From assembly GCA_020186115.1 (NCBI GenBank), contig WSYJ01000125.1, forward strand, positions 434,001 to 498,000: a DNA stretch of 64,000 bases, written 5' to 3'. The notes under the pieces are model-generated. The model was not told the origin of the DNA. It did no database searches and was given only the letters and a program-made list of their open reading frames with translations. Made by a program: the position numbers and the translations under genes. This DNA comes from Histomonas meleagridis. Lineage: Eukaryota; Parabasalia; Tritrichomonadida; Dientamoebidae. This document shows positions 1 through 10,381 of this stretch, one piece after another. Position 1 is the first letter of the stretch; every line of letters begins with the position of its first letter.

Positions 1-2
1 AT

Positions 3-335
3 TCACATGAACTGAAGAAAACAAATCTCCAAGAATTTTTCAAGAACTTCTCTCAAGAAATTTGTGGTGATGAAGTTGCTCACGCAAAACCATCTCCAGA
101 GATATTTTTGAAAGCAGCCGCTAAGTTAGGTGACTTCAAACCAGAAAATATATTGATTTTTGAAGATTCATACAATGGAATTGTTGCTGCAAATACTGCT
201 GGAATGGCATCTGTTTTCCTCGCAAGTGGCACAGAACCGTATGAAGAATACATGAAGAAATTCAATGCAACACCATCCTACGTCGTTCGGTCTTTCAAAG
301 ATTTTGATTTTAATGTATTTGATTGGGAACCTTAA
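3..335 (+). CDS. HAD-superfamily phosphatase, C-terminal part (5' end outside window)
   Basis: The frame is already open at the left edge and runs to TAA at 333-335, so only the last ~110 residues are present. Two haloacid dehalogenase motifs are visible: the motif III lysine in AKPSPEIFLKAA, and the motif IV acidic cluster in ILIFEDSYNGIVAANTAGM. This spacing is typical of subfamily IA phosphatases (phosphoglycolate, beta-phosphoglucomutase or pseudouridine-5'-phosphate types), which act on small phosphorylated metabolites in the cytosol. The nucleophile motif DxDxT lies outside the window, so the substrate cannot be assigned. The stop is followed at once by AATAAA/TAAA-like sequence, where a trichomonad polyadenylation signal would sit. 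Confidence 0.8.
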   Translation, partial: SHELKKTNLQEFFKNFSQEICGDEVAHAKPSPEIFLKAAAKLGDFKPENILIFEDSYNGIVAANTAGMASVFLASGTEPYEEYMKKFNATPSYVVRSFKDFDFNVFDWEP

Positions 336-785
336 TAAACAATAAAATTTGTTAATATGTTGTTCTGTTCTCGATCATGATTTCTTTCATATGAAAACGA
401 TTATGTTTCATTCAAATAATTACATAAAAAATAAACGTACTTTTCAATTTTTATCTGGCTATATCCAAGATACCTTATAAAGTCTAATTAGTTTTATCAT
501 TTTACTTTGTTAAAACAAAACTAGCACCTGCTTGGTGGTGAACTTAAAACATATAATTTTCTTTTGAATTAAGTTGTGACTTAATCACACTGATGATCAC
601 AATTTTTCTCAATCATAGTTACAAGTTAGGCATACATGCGGATTTGGTTAACGCCAAATGAATCGACAAAATAAATGTTAAATACAGTAGAATTACTACG
701 TAAAACTCATGCATATTTGAAAAGTGCTTTCGATCAAAATGACATTAAATGTTTTACATGATCGGTGCGCTTTTTTTGTATTCAA
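336..785. other. Intergenic region, 450 bp
   Basis: AT-rich spacer between the HAD phosphatase end and the AGC kinase. No convincing reading frame, RNA gene or repeat seen. Only the last ~30 bases are likely to be promoter and leader of the kinase. Confidence 0.5.
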
Positions 786-2120
786 ATGGATTTTAAGCCC
801 GAGCTTGCCGGATGGTTACGCCGTAAAAACATCATTGGCGTGTTCACCAAACGTTACGCAGTGCTTAATTCCACTGTTCTTACATTATACAAAGATGAAA
901 GCTGCGAAAAGCTAGATATTCAAATCCAAATTAAAGAAAACACAAAGATACAAATTCACGACAAAAGCAACTTAAACCGATTTACAATTACAGGAGATTC
1001 TTCACATACATTTGATTTTGAAGATGAAGATAAAATGCTTCGATGGGTTATGGCAATTGGAAGTTGTAACGTTCCTAGAAGCACACTTTCCATGGAGCAA
1101 TTCCAGGTTATATCTGTCATAGGCCGAGGATATTGTGGTAAAGTGATGCTTGTACAAAAAACTGATACTAAAGAACGACTTGTTATAAAAAGCATTCGTA
1201 AGTCTCAACTAATTCAGTCTCGCAAAATCCACACAGTACTTACTGAGCGTAATATTCTTGCCAAGATTGATTTTCCGTTTATTGTTCAACTTAAATTTGC
1301 TTTTCAATCCGATTCCAAATTTTATATAGTTGAAGAGTTTGTTCCTGGTGGAGAACTTTTTTTTTATCTTCAACGACAAACATTTCAAATTGAAGACATC
1401 AAATTATACATTGCTGAGATAGCACTTTGTCTTCAATATCTTCATTCTAATGGAATTGTTTATCGTGACCTAAAACCAGAGAACATATTAATTGATACTG
1501 AAGGCCACATCAAATTAACCGATTTTGGCCTATCCAAAATTTTGTATGAGTCCACAGAAATGAACACTTTTTGTGGTACCTCAGAATATATGTCACCAGA
1601 AGTAATGCGACATGAAAATTATGATAATCGTGTTGATTGGTGGTCATTAGGAATATTATCATATGAACTTGTATTTCATAGAACACCTTTTTCTAATCAA
1701 AACAGAGCAAAACTCTATAAAAACATTATGGAATGTAAACCACAATTTCCACTTTCCACTCCACAAGAGTTCCAAGACTTTGTATTAATGCTATTAGAAA
1801 AGAATCCTAAGAAACGAGCAGGATTTAACGAAGTTAAAAATTCGGAATTTATGTCATCTGTTAACTTTGATGACGTATTACAAAAAAGAGTACAACCAAT
1901 GTTTGTGCCCATAACTGAAAGCCAAGAAGTTATAAATAACTTCGAAAAGGAATTTACTGATGAACCACCAGTCGATTCATATGTGAATCCCGTTCATGGA
2001 TCAGGTAAATATTTCCAAGGGTTCTCATTTAGTAATGGAAACACATTTGTGAACTTGGTTGATGAACCAAGTGAAGCTTCTTTCCATTCAGAAGGTCCTT
2101 TTCAGGATCTTAGTGAATAA
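786..2120 (+). CDS. PH-domain AGC protein kinase (Akt/PKB-like)
   Basis: A 444-residue serine/threonine kinase. The frame is open from a GTG at 765, but the first ATG is at 786 and begins the PH domain (MDFKPELAGWLRRKN), so 786 is chosen. Order: PH domain about residues 5-98; kinase domain about 106-360 with glycine loop GRGYCGKV, VIK lysine about 135, YRDLKPEN about 227-234, DFG about 246-248, activation loop NTFCGTSEYMSPE; then an AGC C-tail with a turn region (DEPPVDS) and a hydrophobic motif FQGFSF. PH plus AGC kinase plus hydrophobic motif is the Akt/PKB architecture: recruitment to phosphoinositide membranes, PDK1-type phosphorylation of the loop Thr and of the hydrophobic-motif Ser. 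All catalytic residues look intact. The next gene starts about 90 bp downstream on the same strand. Confidence 0.93.
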   Translation: MDFKPELAGWLRRKNIIGVFTKRYAVLNSTVLTLYKDESCEKLDIQIQIKENTKIQIHDKSNLNRFTITGDSSHTFDFEDEDKMLRWVMAIGSCNVPRSTLSMEQFQVISVIGRGYCGKVMLVQKTDTKERLVIKSIRKSQLIQSRKIHTVLTERNILAKIDFPFIVQLKFAFQSDSKFYIVEEFVPGGELFFYLQRQTFQIEDIKLYIAEIALCLQYLHSNGIVYRDLKPENILIDTEGHIKLTDFGLSKILYESTEMNTFCGTSEYMSPEVMRHENYDNRVDWWSLGILSYELVFHRTPFSNQNRAKLYKNIMECKPQFPLSTPQEFQDFVLMLLEKNPKKRAGFNEVKNSEFMSSVNFDDVLQKRVQPMFVPITESQEVINNFEKEFTDEPPVDSYVNPVHGSGKYFQGFSFSNGNTFVNLVDEPSEASFHSEGPFQDLSE

Positions 2121-2211
2121 TAATAATAAAGTAAAATAAAGTATACAAAATTATTTTGAATTGATTTTGATCGTTGTTTGATTGATGTTAAATTTGATGT
2201 TGTAATGAAAA

Positions 2212-4725
2212 ATGTTAAATTTGTTGCTAAGCAAATTAACTAAAAATGGTCAATCTTCAATTGTTGTTGTTAGTATGTTAAAGTCTTTCATTGATTTTTT
2301 AAATGATAAAAATCCTGGTTTTGAAGATGTTAAATTTTTTTTAGTTTCGATAATTAATCAAACTAATTACCTTACACATCCTTCAAATATTATTCGGATC
2401 TATCTTTCACAATGTTTTGCAGAAAGTTTTTATAAATTTGCACCAATAATTCCTTTGAACACAATTGGAGAACTTAATGAAACATTTTTTTTATTTAGTT
2501 CAATATTTCCATGTTATAGCAGCAATGACTTACAAGAGAATTACATCATAGAAAAGACATTAGAAATTCTCTTAAAAACAGATTCATTTTTATTAGTGAA
2601 TGGATTAGCATGTGAAAATGAATTATTTGCAAATTTATTAAATATGAATTTACATATTTCAACTGATTTTATTATTGGAATGTTAAATTCATCAGACAAA
2701 ATCACGCAAGAACAAATCAAAATATTATCACAAAGTTTAACAACAAATGAAAAAGCAGAAACAATTATAATGAACATTAGTTTCCAAAATCAAGTTGAGT
2801 TCTTTCAAACATATCATTTATATTTATCACAAACGGAATCATTAGAAGTCTTTATGAAACTTATTAAAATGTTAAAACTTTCAATTGGATTTGTAATTAA
2901 TACAATGCAAAACGGTATAATTAATGAAAATGATTCAACGCGATATAAATCGTTAAAAATAATTCATGAAGTTATTCAACAAAATGAAATTATTGATGAT
3001 GATATTGAATCATTAAAATTTGTTTTAAGTCGACAAAATGATAAATATTATAAAGTTAGAATTATCATAATAAAAATATCGAAACTTTTAATAAGTATTA
3101 ATGAATTCGATGAATTAATTACTCGAATATGTAAAGAAAGAATTTATGATCCAAATGAAAACGTACGAATTTGTTGTTTGACTAATTTTATTACTATTAA
3201 AAATAACTTATTTAATATTACAGCGTTAATTAATGACAAATCATTAAATATTCGGAAAATAGCAATTTCATTATTATGTGATCAAATAACAAAAGGATAT
3301 TCAAATTATTTTACTGATATATTAAATATATTTCATGAAAACAAATTCGTTGTATTTTATGCGTTTTCGTTATTATTATCAAATTTAAATTTCATCGATT
3401 TATATCAAATTGCTGAACCAAAAAATGAATTTTTCGATGTGATAAAAGAATTAAAATCAAATTATTATATAATTAAAGAATGGACTTTAAATGGAATTAA
3501 TAATGAACAAATAGAAAAACATATTAATGTTTCATTATGGAACAAATTTCTTCCTTCAGTTAAAATATGGAACTCGAAACATAACAAAGAAATATTAAAA
3601 AATATAACAAACGAAGAATTTGCTAATGAATATATTATAATGTGTCAAAAAATCAAAATTCCAATTAATGATATTATTGAAACACGAAATAAACAATTAA
3701 TGAAATATACATCAAAATATTTTCCAGAATTATTTGAACCTTATATTGATTATTTGATTACTAACATTGATGAAACAATTCTTTCGATTATACCAAATTT
3801 ATCTGATGTTATTATTAATAAAGAGAAAATTCTTTCGGAATTAACGAAAATTAATAGTAATAAGTCAATTATATCAATTGCGAAGTTAATAAAACAATGG
3901 AAAAATGAAATAATTACTTCGAAATCAAATCAATTTATAGTAATTCGTACAATGATTGAAAGTTATTATATTGATATTACTTCAATTTATTATATAACGC
4001 AAATCAAATTTTATTATTATTTAGAAAATCCAAAATTAATTACAAAAGAAATATTTAAATTGGATAATAATTTACCTAAAAAAATTATAAAAATTTTATT
4101 ATTAATGTCAAAAAGTTTAGATCAAACTGAAGTCGAAAAAGTACATTTTTATTATTATAAAAATTATCCATTGGAAACATTACAATCGATGTTACAATAT
4201 CTATGTATAAATCCAACAAAAATTAATTTAACAAATTTTAAATTCCTTTCGCAAATTATGAAAAATTCAAATATTATTATTCGGAAAAAAGCAGTTACAA
4301 TACTAAACAATTCTTTAAAAAACCCAAAACTTCACATCTGCTTCTTGTCATTTCTAATAATACTTTCAACAGATATAAATTCTTCTGTTAAAGATTTGGC
4401 TATAACTTCATTAAATCAACAGATTCATTTAAGAAAAACATTTTTGAAGTCAAAAACAATAATTAATGGATTATTTCCTGAAGCGTCAATTCCATTTGTA
4501 ATATATTTAACTATTAACGACAATTATAACATTGATAAAATAATTGAAGTCATTGAACCACTTTTAAATCAAAAAAGTTTAATGATATGTAAAGAATATC
4601 AAAAACATATTAAACCAAACGATGAATTATATCAACTTACAACAAAAATTATAAATTTACATAAAACAAAACATAAAAATCATCAAATATCAAATTATTT
4701 CTTTATGTTTCCTATCGAAAAATAA
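2212..4725 (+). CDS. Pds5-like cohesin-associated HEAT-repeat protein
   Basis: 837 residues, ATG at 2212, all alpha-helical HEAT/ARM solenoid by composition. The N-terminal region matches the pattern of Pds5: a run on losing or keeping the cohesin ring begins with a segment like THPSNIIRIYLSQCFAES followed by KFAPIIPL, comparable with the family's '[22 protein letters not shown]'. Further in, ERIYDPNENVRICCLTNF fits a later HEAT repeat of the same family. Pds5 acts in the nucleus, binding the Scc1/SMC cohesin ring to regulate its loading, acetylation and release. The length is shorter than the usual ~1,200 residues, ending before the variable basic tail. The codon use is extremely AT-biased in the middle. 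It is convergent with the importin-like gene, with only ~70 bp between stops. Confidence 0.6.
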   Translation: MLNLLLSKLTKNGQSSIVVVSMLKSFIDFLNDKNPGFEDVKFFLVSIINQTNYLTHPSNIIRIYLSQCFAESFYKFAPIIPLNTIGELNETFFLFSSIFPCYSSNDLQENYIIEKTLEILLKTDSFLLVNGLACENELFANLLNMNLHISTDFIIGMLNSSDKITQEQIKILSQSLTTNEKAETIIMNISFQNQVEFFQTYHLYLSQTESLEVFMKLIKMLKLSIGFVINTMQNGIINENDSTRYKSLKIIHEVIQQNEIIDDDIESLKFVLSRQNDKYYKVRIIIIKISKLLISINEFDELITRICKERIYDPNENVRICCLTNFITIKNNLFNITALINDKSLNIRKIAISLLCDQITKGYSNYFTDILNIFHENKFVVFYAFSLLLSNLNFIDLYQIAEPKNEFFDVIKELKSNYYIIKEWTLNGINNEQIEKHINVSLWNKFLPSVKIWNSKHNKEILKNITNEEFANEYIIMCQKIKIPINDIIETRNKQLMKYTSKYFPELFEPYIDYLITNIDETILSIIPNLSDVIINKEKILSELTKINSNKSIISIAKLIKQWKNEIITSKSNQFIVIRTMIESYYIDITSIYYITQIKFYYYLENPKLITKEIFKLDNNLPKKIIKILLLMSKSLDQTEVEKVHFYYYKNYPLETLQSMLQYLCINPTKINLTNFKFLSQIMKNSNIIIRKKAVTILNNSLKNPKLHICFLSFLIILSTDINSSVKDLAITSLNQQIHLRKTFLKSKTIINGLFPEASIPFVIYLTINDNYNIDKIIEVIEPLLNQKSLMICKEYQKHIKPNDELYQLTTKIINLHKTKHKNHQISNYFFMFPIEK

Positions 4726-4795
4726 GTTCAGTAACTTCATCAATTTCTGAACTTGTTTAATATTATATATATTTTTGGATTTCTTGAAAATATAC

Positions 4796-7006
4796 TTATA
4801 GATGTTGGAAATTTATTATTTTTTGGTAATATGAATGAATTGGTGATTCATACATTGGTTCATTTAATATGTCGCAATTTATTTCACGTTTAATTACGAA
4901 TTCGAATAATTGATTGAAGTTATTAATATAATTTCTTTTGTTGTACAATGAAACTGTTTGTAATTCCTTATCATATAAACGATGAATTGGGAAATTAATA
5001 TAATTCAAGTAATGACTTAATAAATTTGAAACGACTTCATATGGATAATTAAATATTATCGATGCAGTAATTTCAAGATAAATTATTTTGTCACAATAAT
5101 CATCGAAATCATTCAACAAAAATATTATTAATTCATTGATATTTAATGTATTATTACTTTGAAGTATATAACTTATAACATCTGAAGAAGAAATTCGAAT
5201 TTCAATTTCTTTATTTTTATCATTAACAAAACTTAAAAAGATAACAAAAATTTGTTCGAGAATTGGAAAATGTATTTGTATTACTGGAATTATACTTAGA
5301 AATATATTTGAAATTTGTTCAATTGGTAAATTTTCGAAATTATTTATAAAACAATTACAAAATACATTAAAACATTCAAACGATTTATGTACAATACAAA
5401 TCAAAAACTCTATAATTGTATCACATATTTCATAAGGGAAATTATCATTAATTAAATTCGGAATTAAATCAACAAAAATTATATAATTATCGAAACATAA
5501 ATTTGTATTTAAAACATAAGTTAATGCATCTAAATCATAATGAAGAGAATATATTTGATAATTATTTTGTAATGATGAAACAATTGAATTCATTAAAACT
5601 TCGAATATTTCGACAGAAAAAATATTATTTTTAATGATATAATTTAAAATTATTGAAAATTCATCAGTTATACATAAATTACAATTAAATTTAATTAATT
5701 CGAAATTATTAATAACAAAATTTTTATGTAATAATTTCCTAATAATTCTTAATGCATTTGTATATATTAAATGTATTTCCGTATTTATATAATTTAATGT
5801 ATATATAAATAACGAATTATAATCCGTAAATGAATTTAACTTCAAAAGATTTGGAAGTAAATATAAAAAAGTCGATGTCTCGAATACATTTAAATTCTTT
5901 TTCATTACGAAATTACAATAACCAACTAAAGAATCATTTGGAGGAAATACGGACAATAAATATAAAGAAGATTCGATTGGATTTTCTATCAGAAACAAAT
6001 TATCAAAATTCGGAATTTGTTTATACAGAGAATTAATCCAATGAATTATTATGTTTCGTGGATTATTTCGATTTAATTCTTTTTTATTGTTATACGCAAA
6101 GTCATAGAAAATATACGGATTTACAGAGAAGTCATTGATATCTGTCGGAGATAATATCGATGAATGAATTAATATTTGGATGAAATCATTTGGAAATGAA
6201 GAAATTGTTGAATTAGTTGATAAAAACATAAGTAATGAACATATGAAATTACGTTCTTCAATATAATTAGTACAAAGTATTCGTAATATATTATAACAAT
6301 TACAAATAATTTGTTCTTTAAAATGATATAACTCAAAATCAGAAAAAATGTTTATCATTTGATGCAAACATTTCCTTTGTGTTTCATCAGTAATATTTAA
6401 CATTTCCATTAAATTCATTAAATTCTGTATTAACATTTGCGAATTAAAGTTTGTAAAAATGTTTTTGATTACACTTAAAACATATTTCAAATATATCGAA
6501 TAATTGTTCAAATACAACGAAATGCAAATCCAATATTTCTCAATAATTTCCGGCGAAAGAAAATTATTTCCTAAAAGTAAATGAAGTTTCGACATTAGTT
6601 TTAAACATCGAAACAATGGTTCACTTGGAGAAATATGGATTTGATTTATCACAAAAACAAAAAATGGATCAAATGAATACCTATGAAGAAATACCACTGC
6701 AATTCGTTTGTATGTTGCACAGATTTCTTTGTGACAAATATGTTGTCGAATTAATATTTCATGAAAAATCGGAAATATGAAATTTGCGAATTCGTTGGGA
6801 AAATATTCGCGTTTGCTTATGTAAATTCGAATGCATCCGATTATCAGAAACGAAATTTGGAAATTCGAATAATTATTTTTCAATATATTCAAAAACGTTA
6901 GAATTGAATTGTCGTCATTTGTCATCACGTTAATTGCATTATTTAATTCATTAACATCGATTCTTTTATTTAGAAAATCATTTAATAACTGAATGACTTC
7001 TTCCAA
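4796..7006 (-). CDS. Importin-beta/exportin-like HEAT-repeat protein, start uncertain
   Basis: 736 residues downstream of the last in-frame stop. The first residues (EEVIQLLNDFLNKR) look like helix A of an importin-beta-type N-terminus, and the rest is a long helical solenoid with no other recognisable domain. Family role: Ran-dependent transport through the nuclear pore; cargo not predictable. The start is odd. An ATG at 7033-7031 is in the same frame but is followed six codons later by TAA (7015-7013); after that stop the first ATG is at 6925, which would remove most of the first helix pair. So the coding region either starts late, has an early in-frame UAA, or contains a sequence error. 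It shares a ~45-bp divergent promoter with the DENN gene at 7077. Family assignment is tentative; other karyopherin-like or HEAT proteins are possible. Confidence 0.45.
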   Translation of the reverse strand: MEEVIQLLNDFLNKRIDVNELNNAINVMTNDDNSILTFLNILKNNYSNFQISFLIIGCIRIYISKREYFPNEFANFIFPIFHEILIRQHICHKEICATYKRIAVVFLHRYSFDPFFVFVINQIHISPSEPLFRCLKLMSKLHLLLGNNFLSPEIIEKYWICISLYLNNYSIYLKYVLSVIKNIFTNFNSQMLIQNLMNLMEMLNITDETQRKCLHQMINIFSDFELYHFKEQIICNCYNILRILCTNYIEERNFICSLLMFLSTNSTISSFPNDFIQILIHSSILSPTDINDFSVNPYIFYDFAYNNKKELNRNNPRNIIIHWINSLYKQIPNFDNLFLIENPIESSLYLLSVFPPNDSLVGYCNFVMKKNLNVFETSTFLYLLPNLLKLNSFTDYNSLFIYTLNYINTEIHLIYTNALRIIRKLLHKNFVINNFELIKFNCNLCITDEFSIILNYIIKNNIFSVEIFEVLMNSIVSSLQNNYQIYSLHYDLDALTYVLNTNLCFDNYIIFVDLIPNLINDNFPYEICDTIIEFLICIVHKSFECFNVFCNCFINNFENLPIEQISNIFLSIIPVIQIHFPILEQIFVIFLSFVNDKNKEIEIRISSSDVISYILQSNNTLNINELIIFLLNDFDDYCDKIIYLEITASIIFNYPYEVVSNLLSHYLNYINFPIHRLYDKELQTVSLYNKRNYINNFNQLFEFVIKREINCDILNEPMYESPIHSYYQKIINFQHL

Positions 7007-7053
7007 AATATTTTATCGTTCTGAGTAAACCATACAATATAATGACTATTTTT

Positions 7054-7062
7054 GACCGTTAA
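7054..7062. promoter_or_regulatory. Divergent promoter with AACGGTC motif
   Basis: GACCGTTAA lies between the divergent importin-like gene and the DENN gene, 15-23 bases upstream of the ATG at 7077. It is the reverse complement of TTAACGGTC, which recurs just upstream of other genes here (18205, 21122, 55166). It resembles a Myb recognition element (YAACGG). Function is inferred. Confidence 0.4.
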
Positions 7063-7076
7063 AAAAAACGCTTTTT

Positions 7077-8474
7077 ATGAATGAAGCGTCTGTTTTCTAT
7101 CTTCATTTCGATGCAACGAATGGGCCACAAATTGTGGAATCAGTCGGCGGTATTACGTTGAGCGAAAGCCAAATCGCGTCTTTGAAAAGTTGTTCGTTTC
7201 CGGATACTGTTGTACAAGTTCCGTCGAAATCACTTCTTTATGTATTTAATATCGACGAATTTTTTTGTTATTGTATATTTACTTCGAAAGTAGATGAATC
7301 TGAGCCAAGAGGTCATCGTCAAGTATCTTTTGTTATTGTCACAAAATATCCTTATATATATCTTTTTTCGAGAATATTACATTCAACATTATCACCAGTG
7401 GATATGTTACCTTCAGATATTTTTTTATTAATAAGTGATTTTGTGGATAAATCTATTTCATTGTTCCCAACTATTAAAGGCCAAATTCAAGAAATTCCAA
7501 CGTTGGATGGTAGCCTCCCTGTAAGCCTCCCTTCTAATCATAATCAACTTTTCGATATGATCGCTGGAATTGGTTGGAGTCCACAATGTAAAATTTATTA
7601 TATGAATTCACATTTTTTTGGTATTGATCTCTTTAGCAGTTTTTCCGTTTCTTATCTCATTGATAATAATCGTACAGGAGATATTCTTAAATTATGGGAA
7701 GCTGCTATTCTTAATAAATCGATTCTAGTTTATGGATCTACACCGACTGCTGCATGCTCTGCTGTTTTGGGCATTGCATCTCTTGTATATCCTTATTCAA
7801 CACCTCAAAACATATTTCCATTCATAACCGCCACCGATCACCGATACATGAAGACCGTTAACCATCCACTTCATGGACAAATTATTGGAGTTTCTAATCC
7901 TCTTTCATTTCAAAATGAGAATGATTATGATTTAATGTTTTCTGTTGGTTTTGATCAAGGCAAGAATGGACTTAATACTCCTAAATCAAATTGGGTTGCA
8001 CTTTCACATACAAAAAATATTTGTAGTTCAACAATTCGACATCTTTTATATTCATATACAATGGAAATAATTAATGCTATTAGTGCTTGTATAAATGAAG
8101 TTAAACAAAAGAATCCTTATGCAGCATTTGCAGGTATTGTTAGTACTGATTCATTAGTAAAACATTTACAATCAAAGAAAATAGAAACAAGTGAAAGTTT
8201 ACATTCTTTTGCTTCGAAATTAATAAAATCGAATATATTTACATCAGTGAAATGTAAAGTTTGCTCATTCGAGATTCTTCTTGATGAGTTATTACATTTT
8301 TCAATCGATGTAATTTGCCATGGAATGAGTGAACATAATTTAATAAAAATTTATAGTTTAGTAAAAGCAGTTCGACAGAAATGTGAAGGACATGTCGAAC
8401 TTGAAAAGGTAATCGATGCAGATTTAACCACAATTATGTTATATCTTTCTCCTGAACTAGTTCTTCCTTCATAA
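7077..8474 (+). CDS. DENN-domain protein, DENND6/FAM116-like
   Basis: 465 residues, ATG at 7077. The N-terminus carries the uDENN signature of the AVL9/DENND6 group (FYLHFDATNGPQIVES, later SFPDTVVQ, then RGHRQVSFVIVTKYPYIYLF). The middle shows the core DENN pattern LWEAAILNKSILVYGSTPTAACSAVLGIASLVYP followed by PFITATDHRYM, given here only as motif landmarks. DENND6 proteins are GDP-GTP exchange factors for Rab GTPases (Rab14-type) on endosomal membranes. The length is somewhat short compared with the ~600 residues of animal DENND6. The gene is convergent with the small gene at 8545-9048. Confidence 0.75.
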   Translation: MNEASVFYLHFDATNGPQIVESVGGITLSESQIASLKSCSFPDTVVQVPSKSLLYVFNIDEFFCYCIFTSKVDESEPRGHRQVSFVIVTKYPYIYLFSRILHSTLSPVDMLPSDIFLLISDFVDKSISLFPTIKGQIQEIPTLDGSLPVSLPSNHNQLFDMIAGIGWSPQCKIYYMNSHFFGIDLFSSFSVSYLIDNNRTGDILKLWEAAILNKSILVYGSTPTAACSAVLGIASLVYPYSTPQNIFPFITATDHRYMKTVNHPLHGQIIGVSNPLSFQNENDYDLMFSVGFDQGKNGLNTPKSNWVALSHTKNICSSTIRHLLYSYTMEIINAISACINEVKQKNPYAAFAGIVSTDSLVKHLQSKKIETSESLHSFASKLIKSNIFTSVKCKVCSFEILLDELLHFSIDVICHGMSEHNLIKIYSLVKAVRQKCEGHVELEKVIDADLTTIMLYLSPELVLPS

Positions 8475-8544
8475 TAATTATTATTTGTATATCAAAATAA
8501 ATGTTTCCATGAATAAAAAATATTAAAAAAGATAGTTTTGACTT

Positions 8545-9048
8545 TTATTGATTATTATTATTAGGTGTACTAAACCAAGGAGGTGGTAGTGCTTCAGTAG
8601 ATGGAGAATTTGGTGAAATTCCAATGTTTGTGTTGATATTATTATAACAACATGTCTCCATTCGATAGATTTCTTGCACTACTTTTTGGTAACAAGATCT
8701 ATTTGTTTCAATTTTCATCATTAAACAATCAAGCAACCTTGCTTCTTCAAATTGTTCAAGAGTTCTTAGATATAAATTGTAAACATCTATTGGAATTTGA
8801 TGATGTCTTTGAAATTGTTCCCCATTAATTGTTAATGAAATATTGACTTTGAATAAATGTGATTCATTTGTAATGTCATAAAAAGAAAAAGATAAATAAA
8901 ATAGAAGAATCTCACCATTGTATATTAAAAAAGATGACCTTTCATTTTGTGGAACAATTGAACCAATTAAATCATCTTTTGAAACACTTACAACTAATGG
9001 TTGCTTGAATCGATCATAATGGATGTAAATCTTGATAATTTCAGACAT
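8545..9048 (-). CDS. Small protein with possible ubiquitin-like fold
   Basis: 167 residues, ATG at 9048-9046. No firm family. The first ~90 residues have a beta-strand-rich pattern (KIYIHYDRFKQPLVVSVS, then an IYNGEIL turn and FSFYDITNESHLFKV) that could be a ubiquitin-like beta-grasp, where a 'G..L....S...Y.I.N.S.L' pattern is usual. The remainder is helical and then low complexity (Asn/Pro/Ser). No membrane segment or catalytic motif. It is convergent with the DENN gene 70 bp away; the long AT-rich region on its 5' side contains no partner gene. Treat as hypothetical. Confidence 0.6.
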   Translation of the reverse strand: MSEIIKIYIHYDRFKQPLVVSVSKDDLIGSIVPQNERSSFLIYNGEILLFYLSFSFYDITNESHLFKVNISLTINGEQFQRHHQIPIDVYNLYLRTLEQFEEARLLDCLMMKIETNRSCYQKVVQEIYRMETCCYNNINTNIGISPNSPSTEALPPPWFSTPNNNNQ

Positions 9049-9637
9049 TTCCTTGGTTTTAGTGGAATATTGTTGCTCGAGTTGGAAAAAATAATTATAA
9101 AATTTCTGATAAATAAATATTTCTGTTGAAATATAAATGTAAAATTTTTTAATAATTGGAGAAAATCTATTTATAACTTATTCAATATTTGAACTTCTTT
9201 ATTATAATATAATCTAAAAATAATAGATTTAAAATCAAATATTGAAAAGAAAACATAAGTGTTAAAGCTATTTATAAATGTTAACTTGCCATAAAATCAT
9301 TTTTTAAAAAAGATTTTATAACATTGACTAAATTGAGGAATAACAGTAACTTATATGTAAAATTAACTATTACTTATTTTATTTGGCGCTCATAATACCG
9401 CGGACATTTTCAATCTTCTCATCTCTTTATTATTTTTAACTTAATAATTTATAAAAAGTTTTTTTTAATAATTACATTTGAATAAATCGTTTAAAATATT
9501 TTTTGATAAATAAATAAAATAAGAAAGATAAAAGCATGAATTTATTTAAATTAAAAAAAAAATAGAAGAAATTAATTTTAAAAAATTTTGATTTTGATTA
9601 ACGTACAACGGTAAAAAGTGACACGCTCGAACACAGA
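9049..9637. other. Intergenic region, 589 bp, divergent promoters
   Basis: Very AT-rich spacer between two divergent genes. No coding relic seen. It contains CAACGGTA at 9606-9613, about 25 bases upstream of the methyltransferase ATG, a variant of the Myb-like AACGG motif that recurs in this window. Confidence 0.5.
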
Positions 9638-10381
9638 ATGACTGAACAAGAAGAAGACGAAAAGATTCCAGGAATGCCAAAGAGAGGCGATTACCGTCAA
9701 AGAGCTCACTGTAATCCACTTAGTGATCGAGATATCCCTTATCCATTAAGACCAGAAGAAGTTGATTGGACTGAATTTTATCCTATCCTTTCTGAACCCG
9801 ATTGCCAAATTGAAAACCACTACCCAACTATTCTTGATATAGGTTGTGGATATGGAGGTCTTAGCTTTGCATTAGCTCCAAAATACCCAAATAATTTAAT
9901 TCTTGCCTTTGAAATCAGATTGACAGTTACAACATATGTTAATGAGAAAATCAAGGCTTTACGTAGGGTTGGGAAAGCTTCAAACGTTGCAGTACAATGG
10001 GGAAATACAATGAGAACTTTAATGAGATATTTAAAGCCAAATACAATTGAAAAAATCTTCATCCTATTTCCAGATCCTCACTTTAAGAAAAGGAAGACAA
10101 AATGGAGGATTATCTCTCCACAACTTATGGATGAATATGCATTCATTCTCAAAGAAGGAGCTCTTCTTTATTTGGTGACCGATGTAAAGACATATTTTGA
10201 TTTTGCTGTTCCAATCATCGAATCACATCCATTGTTTGAAAGAATTGCTGATCCATCTAATGATGAAGATCTTCAAATTGCAATGACAGCAACAGAAGAG
10301 AGCAAAAAAGTAGCACGTAATGGAGGTGACAAATTTTCAGCTGTTTTCAAAAGAATAGCAGCACCAAAAGCAGATCAATAA
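9638..10381 (+). CDS. METTL1: tRNA (guanine-N7)-methyltransferase (METTL1/Trm8/TrmB)
   Basis: 247 residues, ATG at 9638. Methylates N7 of G46 in the variable loop of tRNAs using S-adenosylmethionine. Diagnostic segments are present: RQRAHCNPLSDR near the N-terminus, ILDIGCGYGGLSFAL as the SAM-binding motif I, AFEIR after it, and the family hallmark FPDPHFKKRKTKWRII, followed by LLYLVTDV. In yeast and animals this enzyme works with the WD-repeat subunit Trm82/WDR4; no such gene is in this window. The length is typical of the eukaryotic family and no catalytic residue appears missing. Codon use is less AT-biased than in the long helical genes around it. Confidence 0.95.
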   Translation: MTEQEEDEKIPGMPKRGDYRQRAHCNPLSDRDIPYPLRPEEVDWTEFYPILSEPDCQIENHYPTILDIGCGYGGLSFALAPKYPNNLILAFEIRLTVTTYVNEKIKALRRVGKASNVAVQWGNTMRTLMRYLKPNTIEKIFILFPDPHFKKRKTKWRIISPQLMDEYAFILKEGALLYLVTDVKTYFDFAVPIIESHPLFERIADPSNDEDLQIAMTATEESKKVARNGGDKFSAVFKRIAAPKADQ

